Position numbers and translations under genes: made by a program | Shown here: positions 18,822 to 28,637 of the stretch, piece after piece | Layout of the letters: each line of letters starts with the position of its first letter | Position numbering within the stretch: position 1 is the stretch's first letter | Assembly (NCBI RefSeq): GCF_001263355.1 | Contig: NZ_LGYO01000007.1 | Coordinates: 62,001 to 126,000, forward strand | Length of the DNA: 64,000 nt | Origin: Acetobacterium bakii | GTDB taxonomy: Bacteria; Bacillota; Clostridia; Eubacteriales; Eubacteriaceae | Direction: 5' to 3' | Notes under the pieces: model-generated | The model's input: the letters and a program-made list of their open reading frames with translations, nothing else | Database searches by the model: none | What the model was told of the DNA's origin: nothing

Positions 18822-18894
18822 TTATTTTCCTCCTTCCAATTGAATTTTATATATTCAAAATATTTAAAATATTTTTAAAATTCTATTTGTCACA

Positions 18895-18924
18895 ATATTA
18901 TCACAATTACCCGGTTATCGTCAA
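18895..18924 (-). promoter_or_regulatory. Promoter of the autolysin gene
   Basis: Minus-strand TTGACG (18919-18924), 18-bp spacer, TATAAT-like TAATAT (18895-18900). It lies about 75 bp upstream of the TTG start. Confidence 0.65.
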
Positions 18925-18975
18925 TTTTATTGTGACATTTTATACATATTCTTACCCGAAATCACTGTAAAAAAA

Positions 18976-19006
18976 GAACAATGCAAAATAAATTTATGCA
19001 TTGTTC
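18976..19006 (-). terminator. Terminator of the glycosyltransferase gene at 19029
   Basis: GAACAATGCA pairs with TGCATTGTTC around an AT-rich loop, followed on the minus strand by TTTTTTT. Confidence 0.8.
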
Positions 19007-19028
19007 CTCAGGCTAATCTTATTCTGTT

Positions 19029-21347
19029 TTATTTCGCTTTTATTTCGCTTTGTTTCTTGGCATTCATTAATTCATCCCGCTTTTTAGAAGCCACCATTTC
19101 ATGGTATTTCCGGGGATCCAATAATTCATCATCTCTATTGTTCTCCGACTGCTTAGCATTGATGTCTTTTCCAATGATAAACCCGTTGATATCAACGCAG
19201 ATGGCATAGTTTCCATCAACCCGGGTTAAATTTCTATTATAAAAAGGATCATCCTTGATATATTTTAACCAGTGGTCCTTCATGTACTTGATTTCGCTGT
19301 TAAAGCGCTTGTATTTTGAATAAGTATCCTCGGCGCCGCGTGATTTGGATTCATAATGATATAGTTCCACATTGTGGAGCCAGATATTATATTTTCCTTT
19401 TTCATAAAGCTTTAGACAGAAATCCACATCGTTAAAGGCAATGGTCAGCTTTTCTTCAAAACCGCCTACCATATCAAAATCGGAACGCTTAACCATCAGA
19501 CAAGCCGCGGTAACCGATGTGTAGTTGTTGTTAATAACCAGTTTTCCGAAATAGCCATAATCACCCCGAGGATATCCGCAGTGTCCATGTCCGGCCACCC
19601 CGCCCATGCCCAGAAGCACTCCGGCATGCTGGATGGTATTATCGGGATAGTACAGTTTTGCGCCAACCGCACCAATATGTTCCTGTTGGGCAAAGCTGAC
19701 CATGCGGGTCATCCAGCCCTTGGTAATGACGGTGATATCATTGTTTAAAAACAAAAGATACTCGCCGTTGGCTTCTTCAACCGCCAGATTATTGATTTTT
19801 GAAAAATTAAAGGGAATATCGATCCGGATCACCTTAAACTGATCCGGGTATTTTTTTGAGTAATAGTCAAAAAGCATAAAGGTCTCATCTTTTTCACTGC
19901 CATTGTCAGCCACAATGATTTCAAATTTTTCATAGACCGTTTTTTCGAAAATAGAATCGATACAGGCTTTCAAATCAAGGGGGTTGTCCCTGGTGGGAAT
20001 AATTACGGACACCAAACCCGGATTGAATACTTCATACTCAATGTCATAAACTCCCGGAAAAGCCCCATGGCTAACGGTTCCTTTAATGCCTCTTCGTGTC
20101 AGGGCATCTTCCAGAGATTTTAATCCGGCTTCAAAGGCATAACCCTTGGACTCGGGATTCACCGCCGTGGAGTTCTGAATCATCCGCCAATGGTACAAAA
20201 CTTTCTGGATATGATGTATCTTATCGGTTTTTTCGGTGAACCGCAGCACCAGGTCATAGTCCTGGGCGCCTTCGTAACCTTTTCGAAAGCCGCCGATTTC
20301 GTCGATGATGCGCTTTCGGTAGACCCCAAAATGGCAGACGTAGTTTGTTGCCAGTAAGATATCCGGGGCCCAATCGGTTTTAAAGAAGGGTTGACTCCGT
20401 TTATTGTCTTCGCTTAACTTATCTTCATCACTATAAATCAGATCTGCTTCAGGGTTTTCATTCAAGACTTTAACCACTTCAAATAAGGCAAAATCCGCCA
20501 GGGTATCATCATTATCCAAAAGTCCGATGAATTCCCCGGTGGCCAATGCCAAGGCTGAATTCGACGCCTCGGAAATATGCCCGTTTTCGGTCCGATAAAC
20601 AATTTTTATGCGGGGATCAAGTTCCCGGCAGGATTCCAGCAAGGGCTTAATATGGGCATCCGAGGAATTGTCGTCGGCGATACAAAGCTCCCAATTTTTA
20701 TAAGACTGGTTTAAAACAGAATCGATACACGCCCGCAACCACTGCTCTTCGACATTATAGACCGGCATAATAATGGAAATTTTCGGATTATACGCAAAGT
20801 GCTTAATCTCTTCAAGGACTTTTTTGCTGTCAAAATCTTCATGCACATCGATCCAGAAATCATAGTTTTCCTGATTTTTATATTTTAATTCAAATTTTAC
20901 TTTTCGGATGGTATTTTTTAAGCCATTACGACCGAGATAACCAATGGTTCTGGTCGCGATATTCGTAATTCGCACCGCATTAAAAAGATTGGGTTTCTTT
21001 AAATAGTCATAATTTTTTTTCAAATTGATTTTGACTATTTTCATGACGGTGTTGTCTTTTAATTTGAGTCTGAGCTTCTTCCCATAGCTTTTTTCGTCAA
21101 ACTCAATGATAAATCCGACCTTGGCATCATCAGACAAAACATACTTATTGTTCACATCGATCCTAAAATCCCGTTTAAAATTAACGCCCTCGGCCTCTTG
21201 GCCCAGCACAAACAACTCCACCGGTTCCTTTGTTTTTGTGTTAAACGCCCAACCCTGAACAATGGCTCGTCGATTTTCCTCATCTTTAACAATTTTATCA
21301 ATGAAATATTTTATTTCTTCCTGCTCTTTAACAGATTTTTTAGCCAT
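19029..21347 (-). CDS. Large protein with two family 2 glycosyltransferase domains
   Basis: 772 residues. The N-terminal part (about 1-150) is a beta-rich region of unknown role (RAIVQGWAFNTKTKEPVEL). The first GT-A domain (about 190-400) has ISIIMPVYNVEEQWLRACID, DDNSSD and LLDNDDTLAD. The second (about 455-690) has VSVIIPTRDNPLDLKACID, VADNGSEKDET, LFLNNDITV and AFNDVDFCLKLYEKG. The tail is lysine-rich. Two-domain GT2 proteins next to Wzm/Wzt exporters often extend rhamnan-type or O-antigen-like chains, and the adjacent rhamnose genes agree. Last gene before a terminator; 24 bp after the Wzt-like gene. Confidence 0.88.
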   Translation of the reverse strand: MAKKSVKEQEEIKYFIDKIVKDEENRRAIVQGWAFNTKTKEPVELFVLGQEAEGVNFKRDFRIDVNNKYVLSDDAKVGFIIEFDEKSYGKKLRLKLKDNTVMKIVKINLKKNYDYLKKPNLFNAVRITNIATRTIGYLGRNGLKNTIRKVKFELKYKNQENYDFWIDVHEDFDSKKVLEEIKHFAYNPKISIIMPVYNVEEQWLRACIDSVLNQSYKNWELCIADDNSSDAHIKPLLESCRELDPRIKIVYRTENGHISEASNSALALATGEFIGLLDNDDTLADFALFEVVKVLNENPEADLIYSDEDKLSEDNKRSQPFFKTDWAPDILLATNYVCHFGVYRKRIIDEIGGFRKGYEGAQDYDLVLRFTEKTDKIHHIQKVLYHWRMIQNSTAVNPESKGYAFEAGLKSLEDALTRRGIKGTVSHGAFPGVYDIEYEVFNPGLVSVIIPTRDNPLDLKACIDSIFEKTVYEKFEIIVADNGSEKDETFMLFDYYSKKYPDQFKVIRIDIPFNFSKINNLAVEEANGEYLLFLNNDITVITKGWMTRMVSFAQQEHIGAVGAKLYYPDNTIQHAGVLLGMGGVAGHGHCGYPRGDYGYFGKLVINNNYTSVTAACLMVKRSDFDMVGGFEEKLTIAFNDVDFCLKLYEKGKYNIWLHNVELYHYESKSRGAEDTYSKYKRFNSEIKYMKDHWLKYIKDDPFYNRNLTRVDGNYAICVDINGFIIGKDINAKQSENNRDDELLDPRKYHEMVASKKRDELMNAKKQSEIKAK

Positions 21348-21370
21348 TCCAATAACCTTTCCATTCTTTT

Positions 21371-22567
21371 CTATTCAATTTCCCAATTGTGATCGATATG
21401 AACCAGTCCTTCTGTGAAATAATCCGCCACAACCTCAATAATAAAGGCTGATGTTTTATAGTCCAGATTCACAATGCTCTTATTTGCAAAAAGACCAATG
21501 TCGACTTCATACTTCCCGCCCAATAATGGCAACCGCGGCACCACATAGCGGACATGGTGAAGCCCTTTTGTATTTGGTATTTTAAGTCCATCCAAATAGG
21601 TATTGGGCCCAAAGATGTATTGCCGGTCGATGGTGTAAAATGCCACCCCCACCAAGGGATCAGCGATATAATCATCAAATAATTCATAGTCGATGTCCAC
21701 TGTAAAATCTTCAAAGGTGTTGATTTTCTCACTGCTGCATGTGACCGTTCTGATTTTGCCGAGATGGATGTCCAATTCCTGTACTTCCAGCAACGAGTTA
21801 CCTTCTTCAAGGGCCTTTTGGGCCATTGATTCTTTAAGCATTTCACTTTCATACATATCGATGACATGGGTGACATCATCAAACATCCGCATCTCGCCCT
21901 GATCGATCCAGACCCCCTTGGTACAAAAACGTTTGATCTGTTCCAAGGTGTGGGAAACAAACAGCACGGTTTTTCCCGAAGCTTTAAATTCCTCCATTTT
22001 ATTGATGCATTTAATCTGAAACTTCGCATCACCAACTGCCAGAACTTCATCCACAATCAGAATTTCCGGATCCACATTGATGGCTGTGGCAAAGGCCAGT
22101 CGGGCAAACATCCCACTGGAATAGGTTTTAACCGGTTGATCAATGTATTCCCCTATTTGAGCGAAATTAACAATATCATCCAATTTTGTGTCCATTTCTT
22201 CCTTACTGTAGCCCATAATCAATCCATTGGCATAAATATTTTCAATGCCGGTGTACTCCGGATTAAAGCCGGTTCCCAGCTCCAACAGTGCCGACACTTT
22301 TCCATCAACCATAACCTGGCCTTCGGTTTGGGTCAGAACCCCGGCAATAATTTTCAACAGGGTTGACTTACCGGATCCATTTTTACCAACAATCCCAATG
22401 GAATCGCCCTTTTTAATTTCTAAATTAATATTATTCAGAGCGTAGAATTTATGATGATATTCTTTTTTTCTGAAAAAACTCATAGACTCTTTTAACCGAT
22501 CCATCGGCTTTTTATATAATCGATATATTTTTGTTACGTTCTCTATTTTAATTGCTAAATCCGACAT
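21371..22567 (-). CDS. Polysaccharide ABC exporter, ATP-binding subunit (Wzt/TagH-like)
   Basis: The ATG at 22567 (MSDLAIKIENVTKIY) is chosen because GGAGG sits 6 bp upstream; the open frame begins ten codons earlier. 398 residues. The nucleotide-binding domain covers about 1-245, with Walker A GKNGSGKST, signature YSSGM and Walker B ILIVDEVLAVGD. The C-terminal domain (about 265-398) is a beta-sandwich of the Wzt_C type (VGVAFYTIDRQYIFGPNT), which in O9a-type systems recognises the finished polymer's end group. It works with the permease at 22601 to export the lipid-linked polysaccharide. Confidence 0.92.
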   Translation of the reverse strand: MSDLAIKIENVTKIYRLYKKPMDRLKESMSFFRKKEYHHKFYALNNINLEIKKGDSIGIVGKNGSGKSTLLKIIAGVLTQTEGQVMVDGKVSALLELGTGFNPEYTGIENIYANGLIMGYSKEEMDTKLDDIVNFAQIGEYIDQPVKTYSSGMFARLAFATAINVDPEILIVDEVLAVGDAKFQIKCINKMEEFKASGKTVLFVSHTLEQIKRFCTKGVWIDQGEMRMFDDVTHVIDMYESEMLKESMAQKALEEGNSLLEVQELDIHLGKIRTVTCSSEKINTFEDFTVDIDYELFDDYIADPLVGVAFYTIDRQYIFGPNTYLDGLKIPNTKGLHHVRYVVPRLPLLGGKYEVDIGLFANKSIVNLDYKTSAFIIEVVADYFTEGLVHIDHNWEIE

Positions 22568-22600
22568 TTTTTCCTCCAATGATACGTTAATCAGCATTTT

Positions 22601-23410
22601 CTATAAAACATCAGCAAAATGCGGTCTCAATCTTCGATAAATCCAAATCCCGACAAATAGGAGGATAAACGAAAAGCCCCAAAAATAAGCGGTCATCACC
22701 GGATGTTCCCAAAACCAACCCTGTCCGAAAAAGGATTCCCGATACCCCTGAACAATATAATACAGAGGATTTAATTTTAAGATCCACAATAGCTCCGGAG
22801 GAAAAATGTTCACATCCCAAAGAATCGGAGTCCCCCAAAAAAGCACCTGCATCCCCACATTAATAAATTGGAGAATATCCGTAAAAAAAGGTTGTAGCGA
22901 AGCTGATATCCAGGTCAGTCCCGTTAAAAAAACAATTAAGCAGAATAGATAATAGAAAATCTGCAAAAAATAGGGGGTTAACGGTTTCCCATAAAGTAAT
23001 ACCATCACCAATGCAAAAATAATAAAGAAAATATGCGTGTACAACGATGATATTATTTTTACGGTTGGTAGAATCTTAATGTTAAACGTCACCTTTTTAA
23101 CCAGATAATTGTATTCCCGAAAACAATTCGTGCCGTTGACAAGGGACTCTGAAAAGAAAAACCAGACAATAATTCCCGTTAATAGAAATAGAAAAAATGG
23201 GATATTTCCAGTGGGCGTCGATTTTAAACCAACTTCAAAAACGAACCAATATACTAGTATTGTCACCGTGGGCTGAATAAAGGCCCACAGTATCCCTAAA
23301 AACGATCCCGCATACCTTGCTTTAAAATCATTTACGGAAAATTTCTCAATGAGCTTTCGACTGCCATATAAATCCTTAATATAATTGAATAAATCTTTAA
23401 TCAAATACAA
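22601..23410 (-). CDS. Polysaccharide ABC exporter, permease subunit (Wzm/TagG-like)
   Basis: 269 residues, TTG start with AGAGGTG upstream. ABC-2 type permease with an amphipathic N-terminal segment (FSVNDFKARYAGSFLGILWAFIQP, typical of Wzm/TagG) and six membrane helices. It sits 33 bp upstream of the ATPase gene. An intergenic block with hairpins (23438-23560) separates it from rfbB, so it may be transcribed separately or with attenuation. Confidence 0.92.
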   Translation of the reverse strand: MYLIKDLFNYIKDLYGSRKLIEKFSVNDFKARYAGSFLGILWAFIQPTVTILVYWFVFEVGLKSTPTGNIPFFLFLLTGIIVWFFFSESLVNGTNCFREYNYLVKKVTFNIKILPTVKIISSLYTHIFFIIFALVMVLLYGKPLTPYFLQIFYYLFCLIVFLTGLTWISASLQPFFTDILQFINVGMQVLFWGTPILWDVNIFPPELLWILKLNPLYYIVQGYRESFFGQGWFWEHPVMTAYFWGFSFILLFVGIWIYRRLRPHFADVL

Positions 23411-23437
23411 AGTAACACCTCTTTATCAATCTTAAAT

Positions 23438-23461
23438 GAAAAAGCACAACAAATGTGCTTT
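23438..23461 (-). terminator. Possible terminator downstream of rfbB
   Basis: AAAGCACA/TGTGCTTT with a 5-nt loop, followed on the minus strand by TTTTTC. It lies between rfbB and the permease gene in the same direction, so partial termination is possible. Confidence 0.5.
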
Positions 23462-23560
23462 GAGACTATCGACAAACATATAAAACAGTACCGACAGTTG
23501 TTAATCAGTTGATCGGTACGGTAGTTTATCGACAAGTTGAAAGCACAATAAATGTGCATT
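23441..23560. repeat. Repeated hairpins in the rfbB-permease intergenic region
   Basis: Two copies of a GCACA-N4/5-TGTGC hairpin (23444-23458 and 23543-23557) flank a third inverted repeat, GTACCGA (23488-23494) with TCGGTAC (23513-23519). TATCGACAA also occurs twice (about 23468 and 23527). The block looks like a small mirrored unit and has no coding capacity. Confidence 0.55.
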
Positions 23561-23574
23561 TTTTTGACTTTATT

Positions 23575-24678
23575 CTATTTTTTTGAATACATGGTCTCGT
23601 AATACTGCTGATAGCCCCCGGACTTCACCTGTTCCAACCATTCCTGATTGTTCAGATACCACTCGATGGTTTCCACAATGCCCTCTTCAAAGGTATAGGA
23701 TGGCTCCCAACCCAGTTCGGTGGTAATCTTGGTATTATCAATGGCATAGCGACGGTCATGTCCCAAACGGTCTTCTACATAGGTGATTAACTCCGTGCAG
23801 ATCTTGGTGCCGTCATTGTCGATGTCATAGTCTCCTGAGCGAAGTTTTTCGCCAACGTTTTCGATAATCAAATTGACAATTTCGATATTGGCTTTTTCAT
23901 TGTTGCCGCCAATATTATAAACCTCACCTTCAACGCCCTTTTGAAGGATCGCATCGATCCCGCTGCAATGATCTTTCACATGCAGCCAATCTCTGATCTG
24001 CATGCCATCCCCATATACCGGCAGGTTTTTTAATGCACAGACATTTGAGATCATCAAGGGAATCAGTTTTTCCGGAAAATGATAAGGCCCGTAATTATTG
24101 GAGCAGCGGCTGATGGTTACCGGAAACTTAAAGGTTTGGCCATAGGACCGCACGATTAAATCCGCACTGGCCTTGGACGCCGAGTAAGGACTATTGGCCG
24201 TAATAGGGGTGGTTTCGGTAAACATACCGGTTTTTCCCAGCGCACCGTATACTTCATCTGTGGATACCTGGTGAAAGCGCACGCCGTCACGAAAAGTTGG
24301 ACAGCCACAGGCATCTTTTCCGGTTTGCCAATGATTTTTAGCCTCATCTAAAAGCACCAGGGTTCCCATTACATTGGTCCGAATGAAAATCTCAGGATCT
24401 TCAATGCTGCGATCCACATGGGATTCCGCCGCAAAGTTTACCACTGTATCGAAATCATAGGTCTCAAAAAGATTTTTGACCAAAGGCCGATCCGCAATGT
24501 CCCCTTTTTCAAAAGCATAATTGGGATGATCTTCAATATCCCTTAAATTTTCAAGGTTCCCGGCATAGGTCAGGGCATCCAGATTGACAATCTTATCATT
24601 CGGATGCTCGGCCAGCATATATTTTACAAAGTTCGAACCAATAAAACCGGCACCGCCGGTTACTAATACTGTTTTCAT
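23575..24678 (-). CDS. rfbB: dTDP-glucose 4,6-dehydratase
   Basis: The ATG at 24678 (MKTVLVTGGAGFIGSNF) is preferred: it has GGAG upstream and begins directly at the NAD-binding strand, whereas the longer frame starts at a TTG overlapping rfbC. 367 residues. Rossmann motif TGGAGFIGS, catalytic region STDEVYGALG (Asp-Glu pair) and YSASKAS (Tyr-x-x-x-Lys). It makes dTDP-4-keto-6-deoxyglucose, the second step to dTDP-L-rhamnose. Last of the four rhamnose genes; its start overlaps rfbC closely enough for translational coupling. Confidence 0.95.
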   Translation of the reverse strand: MKTVLVTGGAGFIGSNFVKYMLAEHPNDKIVNLDALTYAGNLENLRDIEDHPNYAFEKGDIADRPLVKNLFETYDFDTVVNFAAESHVDRSIEDPEIFIRTNVMGTLVLLDEAKNHWQTGKDACGCPTFRDGVRFHQVSTDEVYGALGKTGMFTETTPITANSPYSASKASADLIVRSYGQTFKFPVTISRCSNNYGPYHFPEKLIPLMISNVCALKNLPVYGDGMQIRDWLHVKDHCSGIDAILQKGVEGEVYNIGGNNEKANIEIVNLIIENVGEKLRSGDYDIDNDGTKICTELITYVEDRLGHDRRYAIDNTKITTELGWEPSYTFEEGIVETIEWYLNNQEWLEQVKSGGYQQYYETMYSKK

Positions 24679-24694
24679 TATTACTCCATTCTCT

Positions 24695-25261
24695 CTATTC
24701 AAATCTTAAAGTATCCCGAATCTCACTTAAAAAAGGCAATTGTTTGTCCTTTTCTGAAAGCAGAGGCTCATTGATACCTTCCAGCGGCCACTTCACACCA
24801 ATTGTAGGGTCATTCCAGCGTACTCCGCCGTCGTATTCCGGGGCATAAAGGTTGGTGCACTTATAATTAAACACCGCTTCATCGGAGACGACCAGAAAAC
24901 CGTGGGCAAAGCCCTCCGGCACATAAAACATGGTTTTGTTTTCCGCGGTTAAAAGCACTCCGGCCCATTGTCCATAGGTTGGCGAACCTTCCCGAAGATC
25001 AACCCCCACATCAAACACTTCGCCCTGAGTAACCCGTACCAGCTTACCCTGGGAAAACTTGCGTTGAAAGTGGAGGCCGCGCAGAACCCCTTTACTTGAT
25101 TTCGATTCATTGTCCTGGACAAATTTCATCGTCAGTCCAGCCTCATGAAATTCCTCTTCATTATAAGTTTCCATGAAATAGCCGCGCTCATCCCCAAAAA
25201 CTGAGGGTTTAACAATCACCAGGCCTTCTATTTCCGTTTTAATTACATTTATTTTTGACAT
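24695..25261 (-). CDS. rfbC: dTDP-4-dehydrorhamnose 3,5-epimerase
   Basis: Start chosen at the ATG at 25261 (MSKINVIKTEIEGLV) with AGGAG upstream; the longer frame begins inside rfbA. 188 residues, the usual family length. Cupin fold with RGLHFQ (catalytic His), GEVFDVGVDLREGSPTYG and PEGFAHGFLV. Third step to dTDP-L-rhamnose. Confidence 0.95.
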   Translation of the reverse strand: MSKINVIKTEIEGLVIVKPSVFGDERGYFMETYNEEEFHEAGLTMKFVQDNESKSSKGVLRGLHFQRKFSQGKLVRVTQGEVFDVGVDLREGSPTYGQWAGVLLTAENKTMFYVPEGFAHGFLVVSDEAVFNYKCTNLYAPEYDGGVRWNDPTIGVKWPLEGINEPLLSEKDKQLPFLSEIRDTLRFE

Positions 25262-25269
25262 ATTGTCTC

Positions 25270-26139
25270 CTATTTTTCCTTGGAACACTGGATCAGGTAC
25301 TGTCCATACGCTGTTTTCTTCAATGGTTCCGCCAGCTTTAATAACTGGTCTCGGTTAATGAAACCACGTAGGAAGGCGATTTCCTCAATACAGGCCACAT
25401 AAAGCCCCTGCCGTTTTTGAATGGTCTCCACAAAATTCGAAGCTTCAATCATACTATCATGGGTTCCGGTATCCAGCCATGCCATCCCCCGACCAAACAG
25501 TTCAACTTTCAGGTTGCCCTGTTTTAAGTAGGCTTCATTCACCGTGGTGATTTCCAGTTCACCCCGGGCCGAAGGTTTAATACCTTTGGCGATTTCAACA
25601 ACGGTGTTGTCGTAAAAATATAATCCGGGAACTGCAAAATTGGATTTTGGCTCAGTGGGTTTTTCTTCAATGGAAAGCACGGTTCCGTCTTTTGCAAATT
25701 CGACCACACCGTAGCGCTCGGGATCCGTCACCGGATAACCAAAGATTACTGCGCCGTCGGTGAGCTCAGCCGCTTTTCTGATGGCTCCGGTAAAGCCATG
25801 ACCGTAGAAGATGTTATCCCCTAAAACCAGGGCAACCTTGTCGTCACCGATGAATTTTTCGCCAATAATAAAGGCCTCTGCCAGTCCGTTGGGAGCATCC
25901 TGAACTTCATAGGAAAAGTTAAGTCCTAACTCTTCTCCTGAGCCAAAAAGCCGTTCGAACATGGGAAGGTCATGGGGCGTTGAAATGATTAAGATATCCT
26001 GAATCCCTGCCAGCATCAGCGTAGCTAAAGGGTAATAAATCATGGGTTTGTCGTAAATGGGCAATAATTGTTTGGATACCACCCGGGTAATGGGATAAAG
26101 TCGTGTGCCGGATCCTCCGGCTAAAATAATACCTTTCAT
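25270..26139 (-). CDS. rfbA: Glucose-1-phosphate thymidylyltransferase
   Basis: 289 residues, full length. N-terminal [26 protein letters not shown] is the nucleotidyltransferase signature. [10 protein letters not shown] holds the catalytic metal-binding Asp, and [10 protein letters not shown] is the conserved distal motif. It makes dTDP-glucose, feeding rfbB. The glucose-1-phosphate could come from the mutase at 28811. Confidence 0.95.
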   Translation of the reverse strand: MKGIILAGGSGTRLYPITRVVSKQLLPIYDKPMIYYPLATLMLAGIQDILIISTPHDLPMFERLFGSGEELGLNFSYEVQDAPNGLAEAFIIGEKFIGDDKVALVLGDNIFYGHGFTGAIRKAAELTDGAVIFGYPVTDPERYGVVEFAKDGTVLSIEEKPTEPKSNFAVPGLYFYDNTVVEIAKGIKPSARGELEITTVNEAYLKQGNLKVELFGRGMAWLDTGTHDSMIEASNFVETIQKRQGLYVACIEEIAFLRGFINRDQLLKLAEPLKKTAYGQYLIQCSKEK

Positions 26140-26159
26140 GGTTGCCTCTTTCCTGCTTC

Positions 26160-27017
26160 CTATTGTAATTTTTCCAGATACTCTGCCAGGGATACCTGCC
26201 AGGGTCTGAAATGATTCATCTTTAAATCGTTGAGTGCTTTATTTTCCAGAACCGAATATTTGGGCCGTGGCGCCGGGCGCACAAACTGCTCTGAAGTCAC
26301 CGGTTCCACCGGGATTTCAATTCCCGACAGTCTGAAAATTTCCAAAGCAAAATCATACCAGCTGCACTGGCCTTCACAGGTGCCGTGGTAAAGTCCATAA
26401 TGCTCGGTCCCGATTAAATCGATGATGGCAGTGGCTAAATCAACGGTGCTGGTCGGGGATCCGACCTGGTCGTCAACCACGGTAAGTTTGGGATGTTTAC
26501 CGGCCAGATCCAGCATGGTTTTGACAAAATTATTACCATCGCCGTAGAGCCAGGCGGTGCGGACAATAAAATATTTAGGTGCAATTTTCGATACCGCCTT
26601 TTCACCGACGGCTTTACTTTCGCCGTAAACCGTTTTCGGATCAACCGGATCGGTTTCGACATAGGGACGCAATACGCCATTTTCAACAATGCCGGCACCG
26701 TCAAAGACGTAATCCGTGGAAACCTGAACCAATACAATATCCAGATCCCGAGCAATTTCCGCTAGCTTTTCAGGGCCGGAGCCATTAATATTCATGGCCA
26801 GATCTCTTTGGGTTTCGCAGCCGTCCACATTGGTCAGAGCACCGCAATTGATGATCACCGTCGGCTGTTCTTTTTCGATGATTTCTGTAATCTTTTCTTT
26901 ATTTGTGATATCAAATTCCGGAATGTCATATCCAACATGAAAAATCTTTTTTTCACTCAGTTGTTGGGTAAGTTCTCTGCCGAGTTGCCCATTACATCCT
27001 GTTAATAAAACTTTCAT
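26160..27017 (-). CDS. rfbD: dTDP-4-dehydrorhamnose reductase
   Basis: 285 residues. [10 protein letters not shown] (NADPH-binding), [10 protein letters not shown] and YGESKAVGE (Tyr-x-x-x-Lys) identify the RmlD family. Final step to dTDP-L-rhamnose. It is the first gene of the rhamnose operon, behind the promoter at 27074-27102. Gene order D-A-C-B with small gaps supports one transcript. Confidence 0.95.
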   Translation of the reverse strand: MKVLLTGCNGQLGRELTQQLSEKKIFHVGYDIPEFDITNKEKITEIIEKEQPTVIINCGALTNVDGCETQRDLAMNINGSGPEKLAEIARDLDIVLVQVSTDYVFDGAGIVENGVLRPYVETDPVDPKTVYGESKAVGEKAVSKIAPKYFIVRTAWLYGDGNNFVKTMLDLAGKHPKLTVVDDQVGSPTSTVDLATAIIDLIGTEHYGLYHGTCEGQCSWYDFALEIFRLSGIEIPVEPVTSEQFVRPAPRPKYSVLENKALNDLKMNHFRPWQVSLAEYLEKLQ

Positions 27018-27073
27018 ATTTCACCTTATTTCATTGTTATTTTTTCTTTTTCTGGTCATAAAAATTCAGTGTC

Positions 27074-27102
27074 ATTATACTTCAAATTCGAGAATAAGTC
27101 TA
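27074..27102 (-). promoter_or_regulatory. Promoter of the rhamnose operon
   Basis: Minus-strand TAGACT (27097-27102), 17-bp spacer, perfect TATAAT (27074-27079); about 50 nt from the rfbD start codon. Confidence 0.65.
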
Positions 27103-27200
27103 TTTTTTTCTTGGTTCTGAAGATTTCCTATGTTTTTTTAAGGAATATTATGATATTATATCAAAGCATGATTTATTACCATAAAGTGAAAGGAATCTTT

Positions 27201-28571
27201 ATGAAGAAAAAAATAATCCTGGTAGTCCTAGTTCTGTTGGTTTCACTGATTGGCACTGGATTGGTTTATGGTTTCAACACCCTTAGCCAACTCAATGAAA
27301 TTGTTGCCGAACCGAAACTGGATAAAACCGATTTAAAAGTAAATAACGATTTAGATATTGACACCGTCAATATCGCTGTCTTTGGCATTGATGGCCGAAG
27401 TGATGTAGACGGGGATCGCGCTGACACCATTATGGTTTTAAGCATGGATTTTAGAAATGGCACCGTCAAAGTAACCTCAATCATGAGGGATTTAATGGTT
27501 CAAATCCCGGCAACTGACGATACCTATGAAAGCTTTGACAAAATCAATGCTTCCTATGCCTATGGCGGACCTGAGCTGACAGTAAAAACCTTAAACGAAA
27601 ACTTCGATCTCAATATTACCGACTATGTAGTAGTTAATTTTGATGCCATGGTGGATACTGTGGATGCCCTTGGCGGGGTCGAAATCGATGTTAAAAATGA
27701 AGACGTACTTGAATGGACCAATAAATACATTGATGACGTGAACGACAAAGTGGGAAAATCGGATCCCAAGCTTGAAGCCATTGGCCCCCAAACCGTAACC
27801 GGTGTCCAGGCCCTGGCCTATGCCCGAAATCGCTTTAGTGATGACGACTTTGGACGTACCGAGCGACAGCGGGAAGTAGTGGGACAGATTGCCAAAAAGG
27901 GATTCCAGATCGATGCATTGACCGGGGTTAATCTTTTAAGCAAAGTGTATCCCTATGTGAAAACCACCCTTTCCATAAAAGAGCTTACCACCTACGCCAA
28001 AGCCTTTTTAGAGTCGACCGATAAGGAGTTTTTGGAATTCCGGGTTCCGACCGATAAATTTGTTACTGATGCGATGATTAACAATGTCTCCTATGTGATC
28101 CCAAATTCCCTGGCTGATAATGTGATTGCACTCCATGCCTTTATTTACGGACCCAAACAAACTCAAGTCGCCGCTGACGATACCAGTACCAGCACAAGTG
28201 GGACAAGCAGCTCCAGCAGCACAGGCACTACCAACAGCTCCAGCAGCAGTTCCTACACCCCTTATGTACCAACAGACCGGGTAATGGAAATCAGTGATGC
28301 CATTGCCTATTATGCCGGCTCATCGCCCAGTGTGACAACCAATACCAATAATTCTGAAAGTACCTATTCGGAAACATACTCTGAAACAACCAATGATACC
28401 ACTTATAATAACAACACCACCGAAACCAAAACCAAAGAACCGATCAATTACGATAACACATCCAATGATCCCATTGTTTCGGATCCCATCGTTTCAGATC
28501 CCATCACCAACAGTCCGACCACAACCGAGCCGGTCACGGCTAATCCTGATTCTGAAACCACCGCCAATTAA
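27201..28571 (+). CDS. LytR-CpsA-Psr (LCP) family protein with low-complexity C-terminal tail
   Basis: Start at the ATG at 27201 (MKKKIILVVLVLLVSL), preceded by AAAGGAA; the frame is open further upstream without a ribosome site. 456 residues. One membrane helix (about 5-24), then the LCP domain (about 50-290) with AVFGIDGRSD, D-G-D-R-A-D-T-I and SIMRDLMVQ. The last 110 residues are Ser/Thr/Asn/Pro-rich with short repeats (D-P-I-V-S), a disordered extracellular tail absent from the paralogue at 819. It probably attaches the rhamnose-containing polymer to peptidoglycan. A TGATATTAT extended -10 lies near 27151-27159. Confidence 0.9.
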   Translation: MKKKIILVVLVLLVSLIGTGLVYGFNTLSQLNEIVAEPKLDKTDLKVNNDLDIDTVNIAVFGIDGRSDVDGDRADTIMVLSMDFRNGTVKVTSIMRDLMVQIPATDDTYESFDKINASYAYGGPELTVKTLNENFDLNITDYVVVNFDAMVDTVDALGGVEIDVKNEDVLEWTNKYIDDVNDKVGKSDPKLEAIGPQTVTGVQALAYARNRFSDDDFGRTERQREVVGQIAKKGFQIDALTGVNLLSKVYPYVKTTLSIKELTTYAKAFLESTDKEFLEFRVPTDKFVTDAMINNVSYVIPNSLADNVIALHAFIYGPKQTQVAADDTSTSTSGTSSSSSTGTTNSSSSSSYTPYVPTDRVMEISDAIAYYAGSSPSVTTNTNNSESTYSETYSETTNDTTYNNNTTETKTKEPINYDNTSNDPIVSDPIVSDPITNSPTTTEPVTANPDSETTAN

Positions 28572-28590
28572 CCTATTTTGCTAAAAGTCA

Positions 28591-28627
28591 ACAGGCGTCA
28601 CCTCACAATGAGGTGACGCCTGTTTTG
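28591..28627 (+). terminator. Terminator of the LCP gene
   Basis: A 14-bp stem ACAGGCGTCACCTC/GAGGTGACGCCTGT with a 5-nt loop and a TTTTGTTT tail. The last 15 bases of the stem side recur at about 28777-28790, beyond the hairpin element. Confidence 0.85.
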
Positions 28628-28637
28628 TTTGCAAACC

